NCBI RefSeq assembly: GCF_009829915.1
Contig: NZ_SZZW01000005.1
Span: 1-64,000 of the forward strand
Source: Pantoea sp. Nvir
GTDB lineage: Bacteria; Pseudomonadota; Gammaproteobacteria; Enterobacterales; Enterobacteriaceae
DNA: 64,000 bases
Direction of reading: 5' to 3'
Position 1 is the stretch's first letter. Each line of letters opens with the position of its first letter. This document shows, one piece after another, positions 50,893 through 61,048 of this stretch. The translations under genes and the position numbers were made by a program. A model generated the notes under the pieces. That model saw nothing but the letters and a program-made list of their open reading frames with translations. It did no database searches and was not told the DNA's origin.

Positions 50893-52860
50893 GTTCTTCT
50901 CCTAAAGAAAGGCACCATTGCGCTGAACAGAATTTTGTTAAAAATTTGCCTTATTCACTATTATCGTTTCAAAGAGTGGCAATATATAGGATCACTCGTT
51001 TGATCAAGGTATATAATACCAATATCTACATTCCTTAAAGCATAATTCGATTAGACAAGCGCCGTATCAATGACAATATAAATAAAATCCAAAAAATTAA
51101 TCAGTAACTCTTAATTCTTTTATACTGCAAACAGTATGCACGATACTATTTTTAAGTGCTTCCGGTACGTTACAGAAGATGGATAATAGAAAACTATTCT
51201 ACTTAGGCGCTAGATACACTGGTATTCTTCATTTAAATACGGTCTACGCAGCGCTTGCAACTGATAACTCTTAATACTATCTGTCAATGTTCGCATCATG
51301 CATGATGCTGCTCTACACGGCGTTACATTATCAGTTACGTTTCAAGTACAGAAGTGGCATAAAATTCAAGTACAGAAGTGGCATAAAAATCCCCCCCCTC
51401 CCCTCCTCAATCTTCCATTAACTCTCTATTTACGGGAAATAATAATTATGTTTACCGCAGTGTTTTACACTGTATGCACCTCATACTGTTTATGTCTTCT
51501 GATTTCCTCAGATTATGATTATGTATAAGCATTCGATTAATCACTGTTAATGCTTTGATAATCTAAAGGTAAGCTTGAATTGTATAATGTAAATAACGTG
51601 ATCTAAGGGCCGAACCCTTTGTTCATAAGAGGTTACAAAGCTATAACGCCAATTATCGGTACAACAAAATACACGAGCATAGCAAGATTTTTTGTAGCTC
51701 TCCATGAATACCGATTAACAGGAGAGCAGTAACCAACACTTCCTTACGCGACACTGTATAGATACATTCTCCGCAGATTACAGTACAAAAATTGATTATC
51801 AGAGGAGTATGGTTCATCAATCTGATTTTCATTCTTACTAATGAAGTATAATTTTTACGAAATTTGAATTTCCCCGATGAGTAGATTTTTTTATTGCGTA
51901 TCACCTTCATGCCCTGTTAGTAACAATTCACTTAGAATTGATCGAAATCTTTGAATATCAATATTCATCAAGCAGTCGCAGTTAATGCGATAAAAGTGGC
52001 TATGTCTTTAGAACCGTTGGCAGTTACTCAAAGTAAGCCTCCAAACCTTGAAACTGTATAAACATATGAGGATGCGCTCTCTACGCATTAACTACAGACA
52101 TGCTAATCTTCCTTAACGGCCGTGTACTCTGCATTTTATCTGATAATGAAGGTGTTATGTTGTAACAACCGAACAGGAGCTGCACGATCTGACGAAGAAC
52201 CTATCGTTTTAGCCGAAAGAATATAATTAACACCATTAGAGGATTAAAAACCATAAAAACTTTGCTGTTTAGTAAAGTGCTGAAAGGTTAGTACCAATTT
52301 TGATAAATTCAGCTCTTTAATTTAAAAACACTTATATCCATGATTTGATACATATCTGCTCCTTTAGCATTAGATATTTCAAATAAAGTTTAAAGAAAGA
52401 AATGCTAGATATCGCTCTACCGTGTAAAATACTATACTGGCCGTACTACTTAATAAGTAGTCTTCCAGCAATAACGAGCAGTAATCTATCTCTAATCTCT
52501 ATGCTAAAAATATGCCAATATTTTTTCCTTTTAGTCCTCTCATGCCCTTTTCTTTATACTCCTCACAAGCCTCCCATGTTATGGGTTGAGTAGCATAACA
52601 TTGCTAAGCTACTTGGCCATACATTATATCATGTAGAAATCTTGATGAAATATTACCAGTATGTAATTTCGGCTAGAATTATTTCTCTATCAACATGCCA
52701 TCTATCACCGATCACGGACACCTCACTTGATGTGTAATTAGAAAAGGAAACAATTAATCGCAATGGGAAATTATTGTGCATTTTCTAGACAATACAGATG
52801 ATTAACAGGGATAGTTCCCAAAAAAGTGATTGCCGATGAAAAATCATCAGTTTTCATTAG
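50893..52860. other. 1.97-kb spacer, former greB/tex/feo region
   Basis: greB, yhgF (tex) and feoABC separate ompR from bioH in E. coli. I could not recognise a fragment of GreB, Tex or FeoB. The stretch holds a 24-bp tandem duplication at 51341-51388 followed by eight Cs, and short frames of no known family. Confidence 0.5.
51341..51388 (+). repeat. 24-bp tandem duplication (two exact copies)
   Basis: TTCAAGTACAGAAGTGGCATAAAA occurs twice in tandem without a mismatch as units 51341-51364 and 51365-51388, followed by AT and a run of eight Cs. Exact identity implies a recent slippage or duplication event, or ongoing copy-number change. Confidence 0.9.
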
Positions 52861-53640
52861 TTAACTACACAACTGTTTGTGAAAATTAAGAATATGTTTC
52901 ACGAAAACATCAGGATGTGAAATAAATGGTGCATGCGCGGCTTTCTCCATCATGATGGAAGGAGGCGAAGTGGTCAATACGGCATCAAGTTGTGCAGCGA
53001 TACGGCGTGGCACTAGACTATCCAGTGCACCATAAAGACGTAAAAACGGCACTGTAATTTGTGGCAGGCGATCACGTAAATCTACATCGCGCAGGATGGC
53101 CAACCCACCCTCTAACACTTCAACCGATAACATTGGTTGCACCCTAACCACCTCTTTTAATATACAGGTATCCTCACGCGCACTATCAGTTCCTAAAGTT
53201 TGTAGAACCAAAAAGCGCTCAATAGTACGATAAAAATCGTTACTAAGCTGGGTTCGGAAGATCTCTAAGGTGTTCGGCTTAATTCCTGGCCATGTATTGC
53301 GGGCAGTAAAACAAGGTGAAGAAGCCACACTAATTAGTCCCCTTATCTGCTGTGGTGCGCACAAGGCCAGCTCGGTAGCAACCAGCCCACCCAACGACCA
53401 CCCTAGTAACAGCGCATGAGGAGGCAAGTATGGTAATAGGTACTGTGCCGTTTCTACCAACGACAGCGCACCGACTTGCTGGCTGCGACCATACCCTGGT
53501 AGATCGACCAGATGTAAGCAAAAATGCGGGCTGAGTAGAGAGACAACGCCTTGCCAAACTTCCGCATTCATTCCCCATCCATGAAGTAACACAAGAGGCA
53601 TATTACCTTTTCCACAGATATTCCAATAAAGCACAGTCAT
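52861..53640 (-). CDS. bioH: Pimeloyl-ACP methyl ester carboxylesterase BioH
   Basis: Removes the methyl group from pimeloyl-ACP methyl ester, releasing the precursor for biotin. The 259-aa alpha/beta hydrolase has LLHGWGMNAEVW (oxyanion region), nucleophile Ser82 in GWSLGG, and the catalytic Asp and His in RLYGALDSLVP and KAAHAPFISHP. The ATG at 53640 is chosen over one at 53655 because GGAAG lies in front of it and the enteric N-terminus begins there. Other bio genes are not in this window. Confidence 0.95.
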   Translation of the reverse strand: MTVLYWNICGKGNMPLVLLHGWGMNAEVWQGVVSLLSPHFCLHLVDLPGYGRSQQVGALSLVETAQYLLPYLPPHALLLGWSLGGLVATELALCAPQQIRGLISVASSPCFTARNTWPGIKPNTLEIFRTQLSNDFYRTIERFLVLQTLGTDSAREDTCILKEVVRVQPMLSVEVLEGGLAILRDVDLRDRLPQITVPFLRLYGALDSLVPRRIAAQLDAVLTTSPPSIMMEKAAHAPFISHPDVFVKHILNFHKQLCS

Positions 53641-53929
53641 TATAGTTACTTCCATAAAATAAAAAGGATTAGAATGTTACTTTGTTTACACTGCATCTTC
53701 TCAGCTTAATGTCCGCAAAAATAGTTAATGGGAGGCCCGTACTTTAACAAATATCAAAGCCACTTTGCTTTTTGTGGACTATATAAATTAATAAGTACTT
53801 AGTTCTGGCGATTTGAGTGAAGCGAAACTGATGTATAGAGCACTACACTTATTAGTTCATGTGCCTAGTTCTGGTGGACTGTATGCTACTGCATAAAAAA
53901 AAGCCATTGCTATCATACTTGCTCAGACT

Positions 53930-54150
53930 ATGAAACTTTTAACTACGGTGTCATGTACAGGGAAGCACTCAGTATCTTTTTCCTTGCATTATAGGTTTTG
54001 GAAATATGCCAACTCCCTTAGTTGACGATGTCATGACAATAGCGAATGTTGTAGGAAAGAAAATCAGAAGGTGCATTTTACTAGAACAAAAAAGGGCGTA
54101 AATGAAACATAAAATAGTGGCTGTGTGGGATCTTTTGGATTACCATTTAC
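53930..54150 (+). pseudogene. gntX: gntX (ComF-like phosphoribosyltransferase) remnant
   Basis: Between bioH and nfuA, where gntX belongs, the plus strand encodes pieces matching its C-terminal half: TGKHSVSFSLHYRFWKYANS (aligned with the QxxLxxxxRxxN region), then LVDDVMTIANVVGKK, the PRPP-binding VDDVVTTGSTV motif with mutated residues, and IVAVWDLL at the end. Frame shifts separate them. The 5' half is not recognisable. Confidence 0.65.
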
Positions 54151-54197
54151 AGACGTAGTAGTATTATCATTTGTGTATCAATTATTGAGCAATTGCT

Positions 54198-54773
54198 ATG
54201 ATCCGAATTACTGTTCCTGCCCAGGAACACTTCGCAAAACTGTTGTCAAAAAAGAAAGATGGCACTCAAATTCGAGTGTTTGTTATCAATCCAGGTACAC
54301 TCAATGCTGAGTGCGGTGTCTCTTATTGCCCACCGGATACAGTAGAAGGTACAGATGTAGAGCTAAAGTTTGAAAATTTTTCAGCTTACGTTGACGAGCT
54401 AAGTGCACCCTATCTTAAAGATGCAGAGATAGGTTTTGTGACAGATAACCTTGGTTCACAATTGACTCTAAAAGCTCCGAACGCTAAAATACGTAAAATT
54501 TCTGAAGAAGCACCACTAGTCGAGCGAGTCGACTACCTGCTACAAACTCAGATTAATCCCCAGTTGGCAAATCATGGCGGTCATGTTTCTTTGATAAAAA
54601 TCACCAATGACGGTTATGCTGTCCTGAAATTTGGCGGTGGCTGTAATGGTTGTTCAATGATTGACTTTACGCTAAAAGAAAATATAGAGAAAGAACTACT
54701 TGCTGCTTTCCCGGACCTCGAAGGCGTACATGATTTCACTGAGCACGAGCGTGGTGAACACTCCTACTATTGA
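54198..54773 (+). CDS. nfuA: Fe-S biogenesis protein NfuA
   Basis: Carries and delivers Fe-S clusters to apo-proteins under stress. The 191-aa protein equals E. coli: a degenerate A-type domain ([17 protein letters not shown], about residues 30-46) and a Nfu domain with the cluster ligands in GGGCNGCSM (about Cys149 and Cys152). It ends HERGEHSYY. ThiC and BioH-pathway enzymes such as BioB need Fe-S clusters, so it supports neighbours functionally. Confidence 0.97.
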   Translation: MIRITVPAQEHFAKLLSKKKDGTQIRVFVINPGTLNAECGVSYCPPDTVEGTDVELKFENFSAYVDELSAPYLKDAEIGFVTDNLGSQLTLKAPNAKIRKISEEAPLVERVDYLLQTQINPQLANHGGHVSLIKITNDGYAVLKFGGGCNGCSMIDFTLKENIEKELLAAFPDLEGVHDFTEHERGEHSYY

Positions 54774-54786
54774 TTCCAATAGTAGG
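54763..54786 (+). terminator. perfect hairpin overlapping the nfuA stop
   Basis: CCTACTATTG, four bases, CAATAGTAGG: a perfect 10-bp stem that contains the last nfuA codons and the TGA stop in its loop region. No T run follows, so it may protect the 3' end of the mRNA rather than terminate by itself. Confidence 0.5.
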
Positions 54787-55663
54787 TGGAATCATCGTCT
54801 AACTATCACTCACGGGCCACCACGAGACCTGCTTTATTTGTCTGTCTAAAAATTTCAGAGCAGTTTAATCCCCTGTAGATGTGTGCTCACAAATACTCGA
54901 TCCCTCCCCAATTATAAATCCAGCGGTTCTACGTTTACTTCACCCGCCATTGATATTAGTAATCCTAACTCCTAATTAGGATAGAAACCGAATGTCTCTC
55001 TTAGTTAGAGAGAATTTACTTCTAAAACCGCTGAGAATAGGTATATAAATCGCGCTTATTACTATCGCTAGGACTCCACTAATGTAGGCATTCGTCAAGT
55101 CGACGACAGCGACGGGTATATTCAATATTGTTCTTTTTCTAAACTAACCAACTATCTCTCTTTAGCAAAGTATTAATTGATTCATTCGCAATCGCGTACA
55201 CACACATCATAGGTACGCAACGTAAGTTCCTCAAATCTTCACCTACTCACTCCTGGTCGAGTATTGATATGCCACCAGATAATACACCCACTAGCAATCA
55301 AGCTTACTGTACATATTATATATTGTCACGAACTGGCAAAGATTTAAATTAGGTGGAGTGCTGGTATAACTTTTATAAAGCGGTTAGGTTACGTTATTTA
55401 TTTAATACAGAACTAATGGCCGTTTAATATTACTCAATCCATATAGTAACGGTAAAAAGTTACCGTATTAGTAATTATTAGCACTAATCTACTAAGATTA
55501 GTGAATTAATCTTCAATCTTTAAAAACAGCTAATTGTGTTCGATTGCCTCGAAAAATGGTGAAGAAGTTAAGAACCTGGAGGTATACTCCCAGTATCCAT
55601 AAGTCGCCACATCAACAGAAAATAGTATAAATCTAAAAGCATGACTCATTGGCTAAAAATAAT
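54787..55663. other. 880-bp spacer, former gntT/mal/glp/glg region
   Basis: In E. coli over 20 genes (gntT, malQP, malT, glp, glg) lie between nfuA and asd. All have collapsed into this stretch; no fragment of GlgB or GntT was recognised. Confidence 0.5.
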
Positions 55664-55687
55664 GTAAAAAGACTAGGATTTTCCTAG
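55664..55687 (-). terminator. rho-independent terminator of asd
   Basis: On the minus strand CTAGGA, a short loop, TCCTAG then TCTTTTTAC, 6 bp beyond the asd stop. Short stem (6 bp) but a good T run. Confidence 0.7.
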
Positions 55688-55693
55688 CATCGT

Positions 55694-56803
55694 TTAGTCG
55701 ACTAGTAACCGCAACATACGGCGCAACGGCTCTGCTGCACCCCAGAGCAGCTGGTCACCAACTGCGAAGGCAGAAAGGTATTTTGGACCCATATTAAGCT
55801 TGCGTAAGCGACCAATCGGCGTAGTTAACTTCCCAGTGACTGCTACAGGTGTTAATTCTCGCATGGTTAGCTCACGATCGTTGGGCACTACCTTCACCCA
55901 CGCATTATGTGAAGCTAGCAACTGTTCGATTTCTAATATTGGCACATCATTTTTCAGCTTAAGAGTAAATGCTTGACTATGGCAACGTAGAGCGCCAATG
56001 CGCACGCAGAGGCCATCAACTAGAATAGAGTGTTGCTCACCAAGAATTTTGTTGGTTTCTGCCTGTCCTTTCCATTCTTCACGAGTCTGGCCGTTCTTAA
56101 GCTGCTTGTCAATCCACGGAATCAAGCTACCTGCCAGAGGCACACCAAAATTATCGACGGGCAATATTCCAGAACGTGTCAGCTCAGTAACTTTGCTTTC
56201 GATATCAAGAATGGCTGAAGCTGGATTCTGTAGCGAGATTTCAACCTGACTATACAGCATCCCCATCTGTGTTATTAGTTCACACATATGACGAGCACCT
56301 CCACCAGAAGCAGCTTGGTAGGTGGCAACTGATGCCCATTCCACTAGATTTTCAGCGAATAGTCCGGCTAGAGACATCAACATCAAACTGACAGTACAAT
56401 TACCACCGACAAATGTTTTAATGCCTTTGTCAAGCCCTTGGAGAATTACCTGATAATTAACTGGATCAAGAATTATAATTGCCTCATTTTTCATACGTAG
56501 TGTTGAAGCCGCATCAATCCAATAACCCTGCCATCCGCTTTGGCGCAGCTTCGGATAGATTTCACTAGTGTAGTCACCTCCTTGACAGGTCATAATGATA
56601 TCAAGGGATGTCAGTACCTCAATATCAAAAGCATCGTGCAGTAAACCAGTGACCTTGCCACCAAACACCGGGGCTTCCTGTCCCAGTGAAGAGGTGGAAA
56701 AGAAAATTGGATTAATTACATCGAAATCACGCTCTTCACTCATACGTGACATTAGCACGGAGCCGACCATACCGCGCCACCCAATAAAACCCACATTCTT
56801 CAT
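55694..56803 (-). CDS. asd: Aspartate-semialdehyde dehydrogenase
   Basis: Reduces aspartyl phosphate to the semialdehyde, the branch precursor of lysine, diaminopimelate, threonine and methionine. The 369-aa protein (367 in E. coli) has the NADP site [13 protein letters not shown] (about residues 5-17), the catalytic Cys in GGNCTVSLM (about 135) and the catalytic His in [10 protein letters not shown] (about 275). Needed for peptidoglycan as well as amino acids. glgB, its enteric downstream neighbour, is lost. Confidence 0.98.
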   Translation of the reverse strand: MKNVGFIGWRGMVGSVLMSRMSEERDFDVINPIFFSTSSLGQEAPVFGGKVTGLLHDAFDIEVLTSLDIIMTCQGGDYTSEIYPKLRQSGWQGYWIDAASTLRMKNEAIIILDPVNYQVILQGLDKGIKTFVGGNCTVSLMLMSLAGLFAENLVEWASVATYQAASGGGARHMCELITQMGMLYSQVEISLQNPASAILDIESKVTELTRSGILPVDNFGVPLAGSLIPWIDKQLKNGQTREEWKGQAETNKILGEQHSILVDGLCVRIGALRCHSQAFTLKLKNDVPILEIEQLLASHNAWVKVVPNDRELTMRELTPVAVTGKLTTPIGRLRKLNMGPKYLSAFAVGDQLLWGAAEPLRRMLRLLVD

Positions 56804-57026
56804 TTTCTACCTGTCTCAGTCATCGATAACCCCTAACTTACTTACCGAAGAAAATAGCGGAATGCTATTTTAACTCCGCTCTATGTCATAAATGGATTTA
56901 CCTATGACTAACAACTCTACAAAATATAGTTTTCATGGCAAGTGAATTAATTCAATTGCGCTAACTTTTTCAGCAGTGTAGCTAATAACAAGTCCGTGAC
57001 TGGATGTAAGGGATAATGTAAAACAG

Positions 57027-57620
57027 ATGACTGAAATAATTTCTGCTACTATTTTATTGCTGCTTATTATGGATCCATTGGGTAACTTGCCAATTTTCAT
57101 GTCGATATTAAAACATCTGGAGCCAAAGAGGCGGCACATAGTGTTGATCCGCGAACTACTAATTGCGTTAGTACTTATGCTACTATTCCTGTTCGCAGGC
57201 GAACATATTCTAACAGTTCTTAACCTACGAACTGAAACGGTATCGATTTCGGGTGGTGTTATTCTATTTTTAATAGCTATCCATATGATTTTCCCTTCAG
57301 TTGAAAGCAATACAAGCGGGTTACCTGTAGGCGAAGAGCCTTTCCTAGTGCCGTTGGCGATCCCTCTAGTGGCTGGTCCCTCACTACTTGCTACGTTAAT
57401 GTTACTATCTCATCAATATCCTAACCAGATGGGTCATCTTATAGGAGCACTGCTAATTGCTTGGAGTGTAACAGTGACGATTCTGCTTTTGTCAGGGTTT
57501 TTTTTGCGCTTACTGGGAGATAAAGGCGTTAATGCGCTAGAACGTCTTATGGGGTTGATTTTAATTATGTTGGCAACCCAGATGTTTTTAGATGGTATCC
57601 GAATTTATCTCAAGCTATAA
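57027..57620 (+). CDS. yhgN: MarC family inner-membrane protein YhgN
   Basis: Integral membrane protein of the MarC/UPF0056 family, function unknown. The 197-aa sequence equals E. coli in length and has about six hydrophobic segments; conserved phrases are LIMDPLGNLPIF (about residues 14-25), EEPFLVPLAIPLVAGPS and GVNALERLMGLILIMLATQM. Lies divergent to asd, as in E. coli. A hairpin terminator follows. Confidence 0.95.
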   Translation: MTEIISATILLLLIMDPLGNLPIFMSILKHLEPKRRHIVLIRELLIALVLMLLFLFAGEHILTVLNLRTETVSISGGVILFLIAIHMIFPSVESNTSGLPVGEEPFLVPLAIPLVAGPSLLATLMLLSHQYPNQMGHLIGALLIAWSVTVTILLLSGFFLRLLGDKGVNALERLMGLILIMLATQMFLDGIRIYLKL

Positions 57621-57625
57621 TCCGC

Positions 57626-57648
57626 AATACTATAAATAGTATTTTTTT
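57626..57648 (+). terminator. rho-independent terminator of yhgN
   Basis: AATACTAT / ATAGTATT inverted repeat with minimal loop and a TTTTTTT tail, 6 bp beyond the yhgN stop. The stem is A+T-rich and weak. Confidence 0.65.
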
Positions 57649-58134
57649 GTCTGTTTTCATATCCATGATAAACATGGACATACTAACAATAATTCAATGT
57701 TTATTAGTGATTATAATTAATAACCTATCTTTTATGAAAAAATTGCTCTACACGACAGCATAATCTATGCATTAAATCATATTTCTTGTGACGCCTTTGA
57801 TGTGTATAAGTAGTTATTTTAAGCTACATCACTTCACATGCTCTTACAGAAATAGTACCGAAAGTGGGATAGATAAGACAATGCTGCTCAGCATTGATAA
57901 TCCCCGCTTTGTTACCGGCACGAAATTTATTTTAATCACGGTGAATACGTGATACCGCTTTCAGCACTTGGTACTGATAATAATGCCGTACTGTGTAAAA
58001 CCTGCTTAAAATAATCATGATTTAATAGTACAAAAGTGTAAGCACCGATAGCGTATAAGCTGCTGTATCCAAGAACCAGTATATTAGAGAGACTTACGAC
58101 TAACGCCAGGACAACTACTAAAAATTATGTAGAT
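57649..58134. other. spacer, former gntU/gntK/ggt/ugp region
   Basis: Stops in all frames; nothing recognised. It joins directly to the livJ remnant. Confidence 0.45.
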
Positions 58135-58860
58135 AAGCGTCAGTGTGGCAATACAATACCGGAGGGCACCATTTCCTTCTTTAATTTTTTTGTGATCGCT
58201 TCGGACTCCTCTTTCTTAGGTGGTTGCCAACAGCTGTGCTTTTAAAGGCATCTACCACGATATTAGAGAACGAATTACTATCTACGTCCTCCGCGATCTT
58301 ACGAAGCTTGTATACTCAGGAATACCTTGTACGCCTGGCGAATAATATGTCCATTCTCTTCTAGTAAGAGGATCGCATAGTACATGGAATCCAATTTTCG
58401 TTCAGGTACTTCATTAATGTAAAGAAATCTTCAGCGCCCATAGTTATGCTTTTTTTTAACAGTACTATATTGCCTTCTTCGCTTTAGCTTGCAGGTTTTT
58501 GTACCAATCCTTCTAATCCCCTAGCTTCACTGCAGTTTATAATGACCGAGCTAAATTAACTCCAGTGCTGTTTTTTCAATGATCATCGTTAATATGCCTT
58601 CGTAGTTGTAGATATCGAATAAGAGTTAGGTAGAAGAAATAGCCTACAACTATTTAATTTCTTTGGTAACAATCTGATTCACCACTGCCATTTTCTTTTT
58701 AAATTTCTGGTGTTAGCATATTATATAACAACGATTCTTTTACCATTCACTCCGCCTTTGACTGTGATATCTTTAATTACCTGCGCAGTAGCGATAATAA
58801 CGAATATGTTATCAACCAGTAAAGTAGAGCAGCTCATCATCAAGGTAACCTGCTAGTATA
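58135..58860 (-). pseudogene. livJ: livJ (branched-chain amino acid binding protein) remnant
   Basis: Minus-strand pieces follow the order of LivJ: VIKDITVKGGVNGKRIVVI, MAVVNQIVTKEIK, GLVQNLQAKAKK, GAEDFFTLMKYLNENWI, EENGHIIRQA, IVVDAFKS, and SEAITKKLKKEMVPSGIVLP. Each aligns with the E. coli protein (for example VADINAKGGIKGNKLQIV, EKDFSTLVARLKKENIDFV). Stops and frame shifts separate them and the N-terminus is lost. Position after rpoH is that of livJ; the close paralog livK cannot be excluded by sequence. Confidence 0.8.
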
Positions 58861-59366
58861 ATGCGCGACCTTTACTAATTTTCATTCAGACTATCCTATC
58901 ATTTTCGCATTCGTATTTTCTTTTACTACTTGCTTCTTCAGATTTTTTAACTATTTCACTCTATTATTACGGTATTAAACTCTGTTTTTCACCTAAAAAA
59001 TCAATGCTATTCTGAATAGATCAATTAGATGGAATATTATGACCTATACTAATATCTAGTCACTGAGTCAATGAGAATAGATGAATCTGATTGAAAAGGA
59101 ATTATTCATCTGGAAAAATCCTAAGAAAGGTATTACCTTCTTTAACATGTACTACTTTTCAGTGATACATCTATTGTGCGCCATAAAGCTGAAAGACGTA
59201 GGGAAGGAAAGTGCGTAAAATCACACTTGATGGACTTTACTGAATCATGACAGCGCGAATCATGGCGCGATCCGCGCTGCTTTTTGTTGTGCATACCTAA
59301 GATTTTTTTGTGCAGGCTAGTAATTAGGTAAATGTAGAGGAAAAAACTAATTCACATAGTTCCTTT
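58861..59366. other. spacer downstream of rpoH
   Basis: No gene recognised. It contains the plus-strand terminator-like hairpin at 59251-59285, which has no intact plus-strand gene in front of it. No minus-strand terminator for rpoH was found with confidence. Confidence 0.4.
59251..59285 (+). terminator. orphan terminator-like hairpin
   Basis: CAGCGCG (59251-59257) and CGCGCTG (59273-59279) form a G+C-rich 7-bp stem with a 15-base loop, followed by CTTTTTG on the plus strand. On the minus strand (rpoH direction) no T run follows the stem. Confidence 0.5.
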
Positions 59367-60224
59367 TTATGATTCTATTGCCATCCGCAGTTTTTTCATG
59401 GCGTTTTTTTCTAATTGTCGTACACGTTCAGCCGATACGCCGTACTCATCCGCCAACTCCTGTAGAGTGGTTTTATTTTCTTCATCCAGCCAACGGGCAC
59501 GAATGATATGCTGGCTGCGCTCATCAAGACACAGCATTGCATCACTTAGCTTATCTGCAGCATGTAATTCCCAGTTATCCTCTTCAATGTAATCGGCAAA
59601 AGCTGAGGTTTTGTCCTGTAGATAGAGAATTGGCGCTAGTGCTTTGCCTTCGTTGCTTTCATCATTAGATGATATATCGAACGTCATATCCTGTGCAGCC
59701 ATACGAGATTCCATTTCACGTACGTCTTTACGACTTACGCCCAATTCACGTGCTACCATTTCTACCTCATCTTTGCTAAACCAGCCTAAATGCTGTTTGG
59801 CTTTACGAAGGTTAAAGAACAGCCTACGTTGCGCTTTAGTGGTAGCAACTTTTACGATACGCCAATTACGTAGTACATATTCATGAATCTCGGCCTTAAT
59901 CCAGTGTACTGCGAAAGAGACTAGACGCACGCCCACTTCAGGGTTGAAGCGACGTACCGCCTTCATCAGTCCTATATTACCTTCCTGAATAAGGTCCGCT
60001 TGCGGTAGGCCGTAACCAGAATAATTACGAGCGATATGCACTACAAATCGCAGATGAGATAAGATAAGCGTTTTAGCAGCATCCAGATCTCCCTGGTAGT
60101 GTAGCCGTTCAGCCAGCGCTTTTTCCTCTTCTGCCGATAACATTGGCCAAAAACCGGAAGCCCGAACGTAAGATTCCAGGTTACCAAGAGGAGCAATAGC
60201 TAAAATTTGCATTTCTTTGGTCAT
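59367..60224 (-). CDS. rpoH: Heat-shock sigma factor sigma-32
   Basis: Directs RNA polymerase to heat-shock promoters. The 285-aa protein (284 in E. coli) has region 2 ([19 protein letters not shown], about residues 79-97), the RpoH box QRRLFFNLR (about 131-139) that marks sigma-32 rather than sigma-70, and region 4.2 helix-turn-helix [20 protein letters not shown]. In E. coli its mRNA is a thermosensor; I did not fold this one. The enteric ftsE-ftsX genes beside it are missing. Confidence 0.98.
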   Translation of the reverse strand: MTKEMQILAIAPLGNLESYVRASGFWPMLSAEEEKALAERLHYQGDLDAAKTLILSHLRFVVHIARNYSGYGLPQADLIQEGNIGLMKAVRRFNPEVGVRLVSFAVHWIKAEIHEYVLRNWRIVKVATTKAQRRLFFNLRKAKQHLGWFSKDEVEMVARELGVSRKDVREMESRMAAQDMTFDISSNDESNEGKALAPILYLQDKTSAFADYIEEDNWELHAADKLSDAMLCLDERSQHIIRARWLDEENKTTLQELADEYGVSAERVRQLEKNAMKKLRMAIES

Positions 60225-61048
60225 TCAAACCCTCACAATAATGGTCAGTAATTTACCGCTTCTTCCCTTTGACCAGACGTTCATTGGAGTAAACATCTGA
60301 GAAAATTCGGAGTCGATGTATACTACAGAGTAGCCAAGTTATCCACAAGTTCAATTGTAACAGTGAGTATCTTACACACAGATGATGAGATAAGAAGAAA
60401 AGGTTTTTCTACACTCGCTTCTTTAGTAATGGAATAGAGTAGTATACAAAAAATATTGAAGTCATTAAGTGGCATGTAAAATATATAAATCTTGAGCTAT
60501 TCATACTGCTAATCAGCTATCTGATCGACAATTACGGTAATAAGTAACAAAAACACTCGTTACATGAGAATGCTACTAAAAGTCGAATGAAATAACCTGG
60601 TTACTTTATATTTATTTATCGACTGGAGGGCAGCACCAGTACTGCTCATATTACGTTTATTGAATATCGTAGTATTATTGCATGCAGACGTTCATAATTA
60701 AGCATTATCATGCACACGAATTAGCGTGCTCTAGTATATTATAATTAATTATAAAAATTGCCACTCAGTTTGTTCAAACTAAGCAAAATAGCGGACTACG
60801 GATCAATGAACTATGATTTATTCGAAAAATACTGTGTCTACTCTGAGCTAGCAGCTTTAATTAGCTTTAATTATCTTCTGGACAGCTCGATACTATACAT
60901 TAGCTTTAGATTAATAATTTTTAGGTAGAATGACCAATCAATAAATCTTATCTAGTAAGAGCATAAGACGTATACTCTGCGCAGTTCCTAATGTTCACTA
61001 AGATGTTTATTTCTTCATCTTGCATTAAAAAACAGCAATCATTCTAAA
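60225..61048. other. 820-bp spacer, former ftsE/ftsX position
   Basis: ftsE and ftsX (cell-division ABC transporter) should stand between ftsY and rpoH on the minus strand. No Walker motif, LSGGEQ signature or FtsX fragment was seen. A+T-rich, stops in all frames. Confidence 0.5.
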
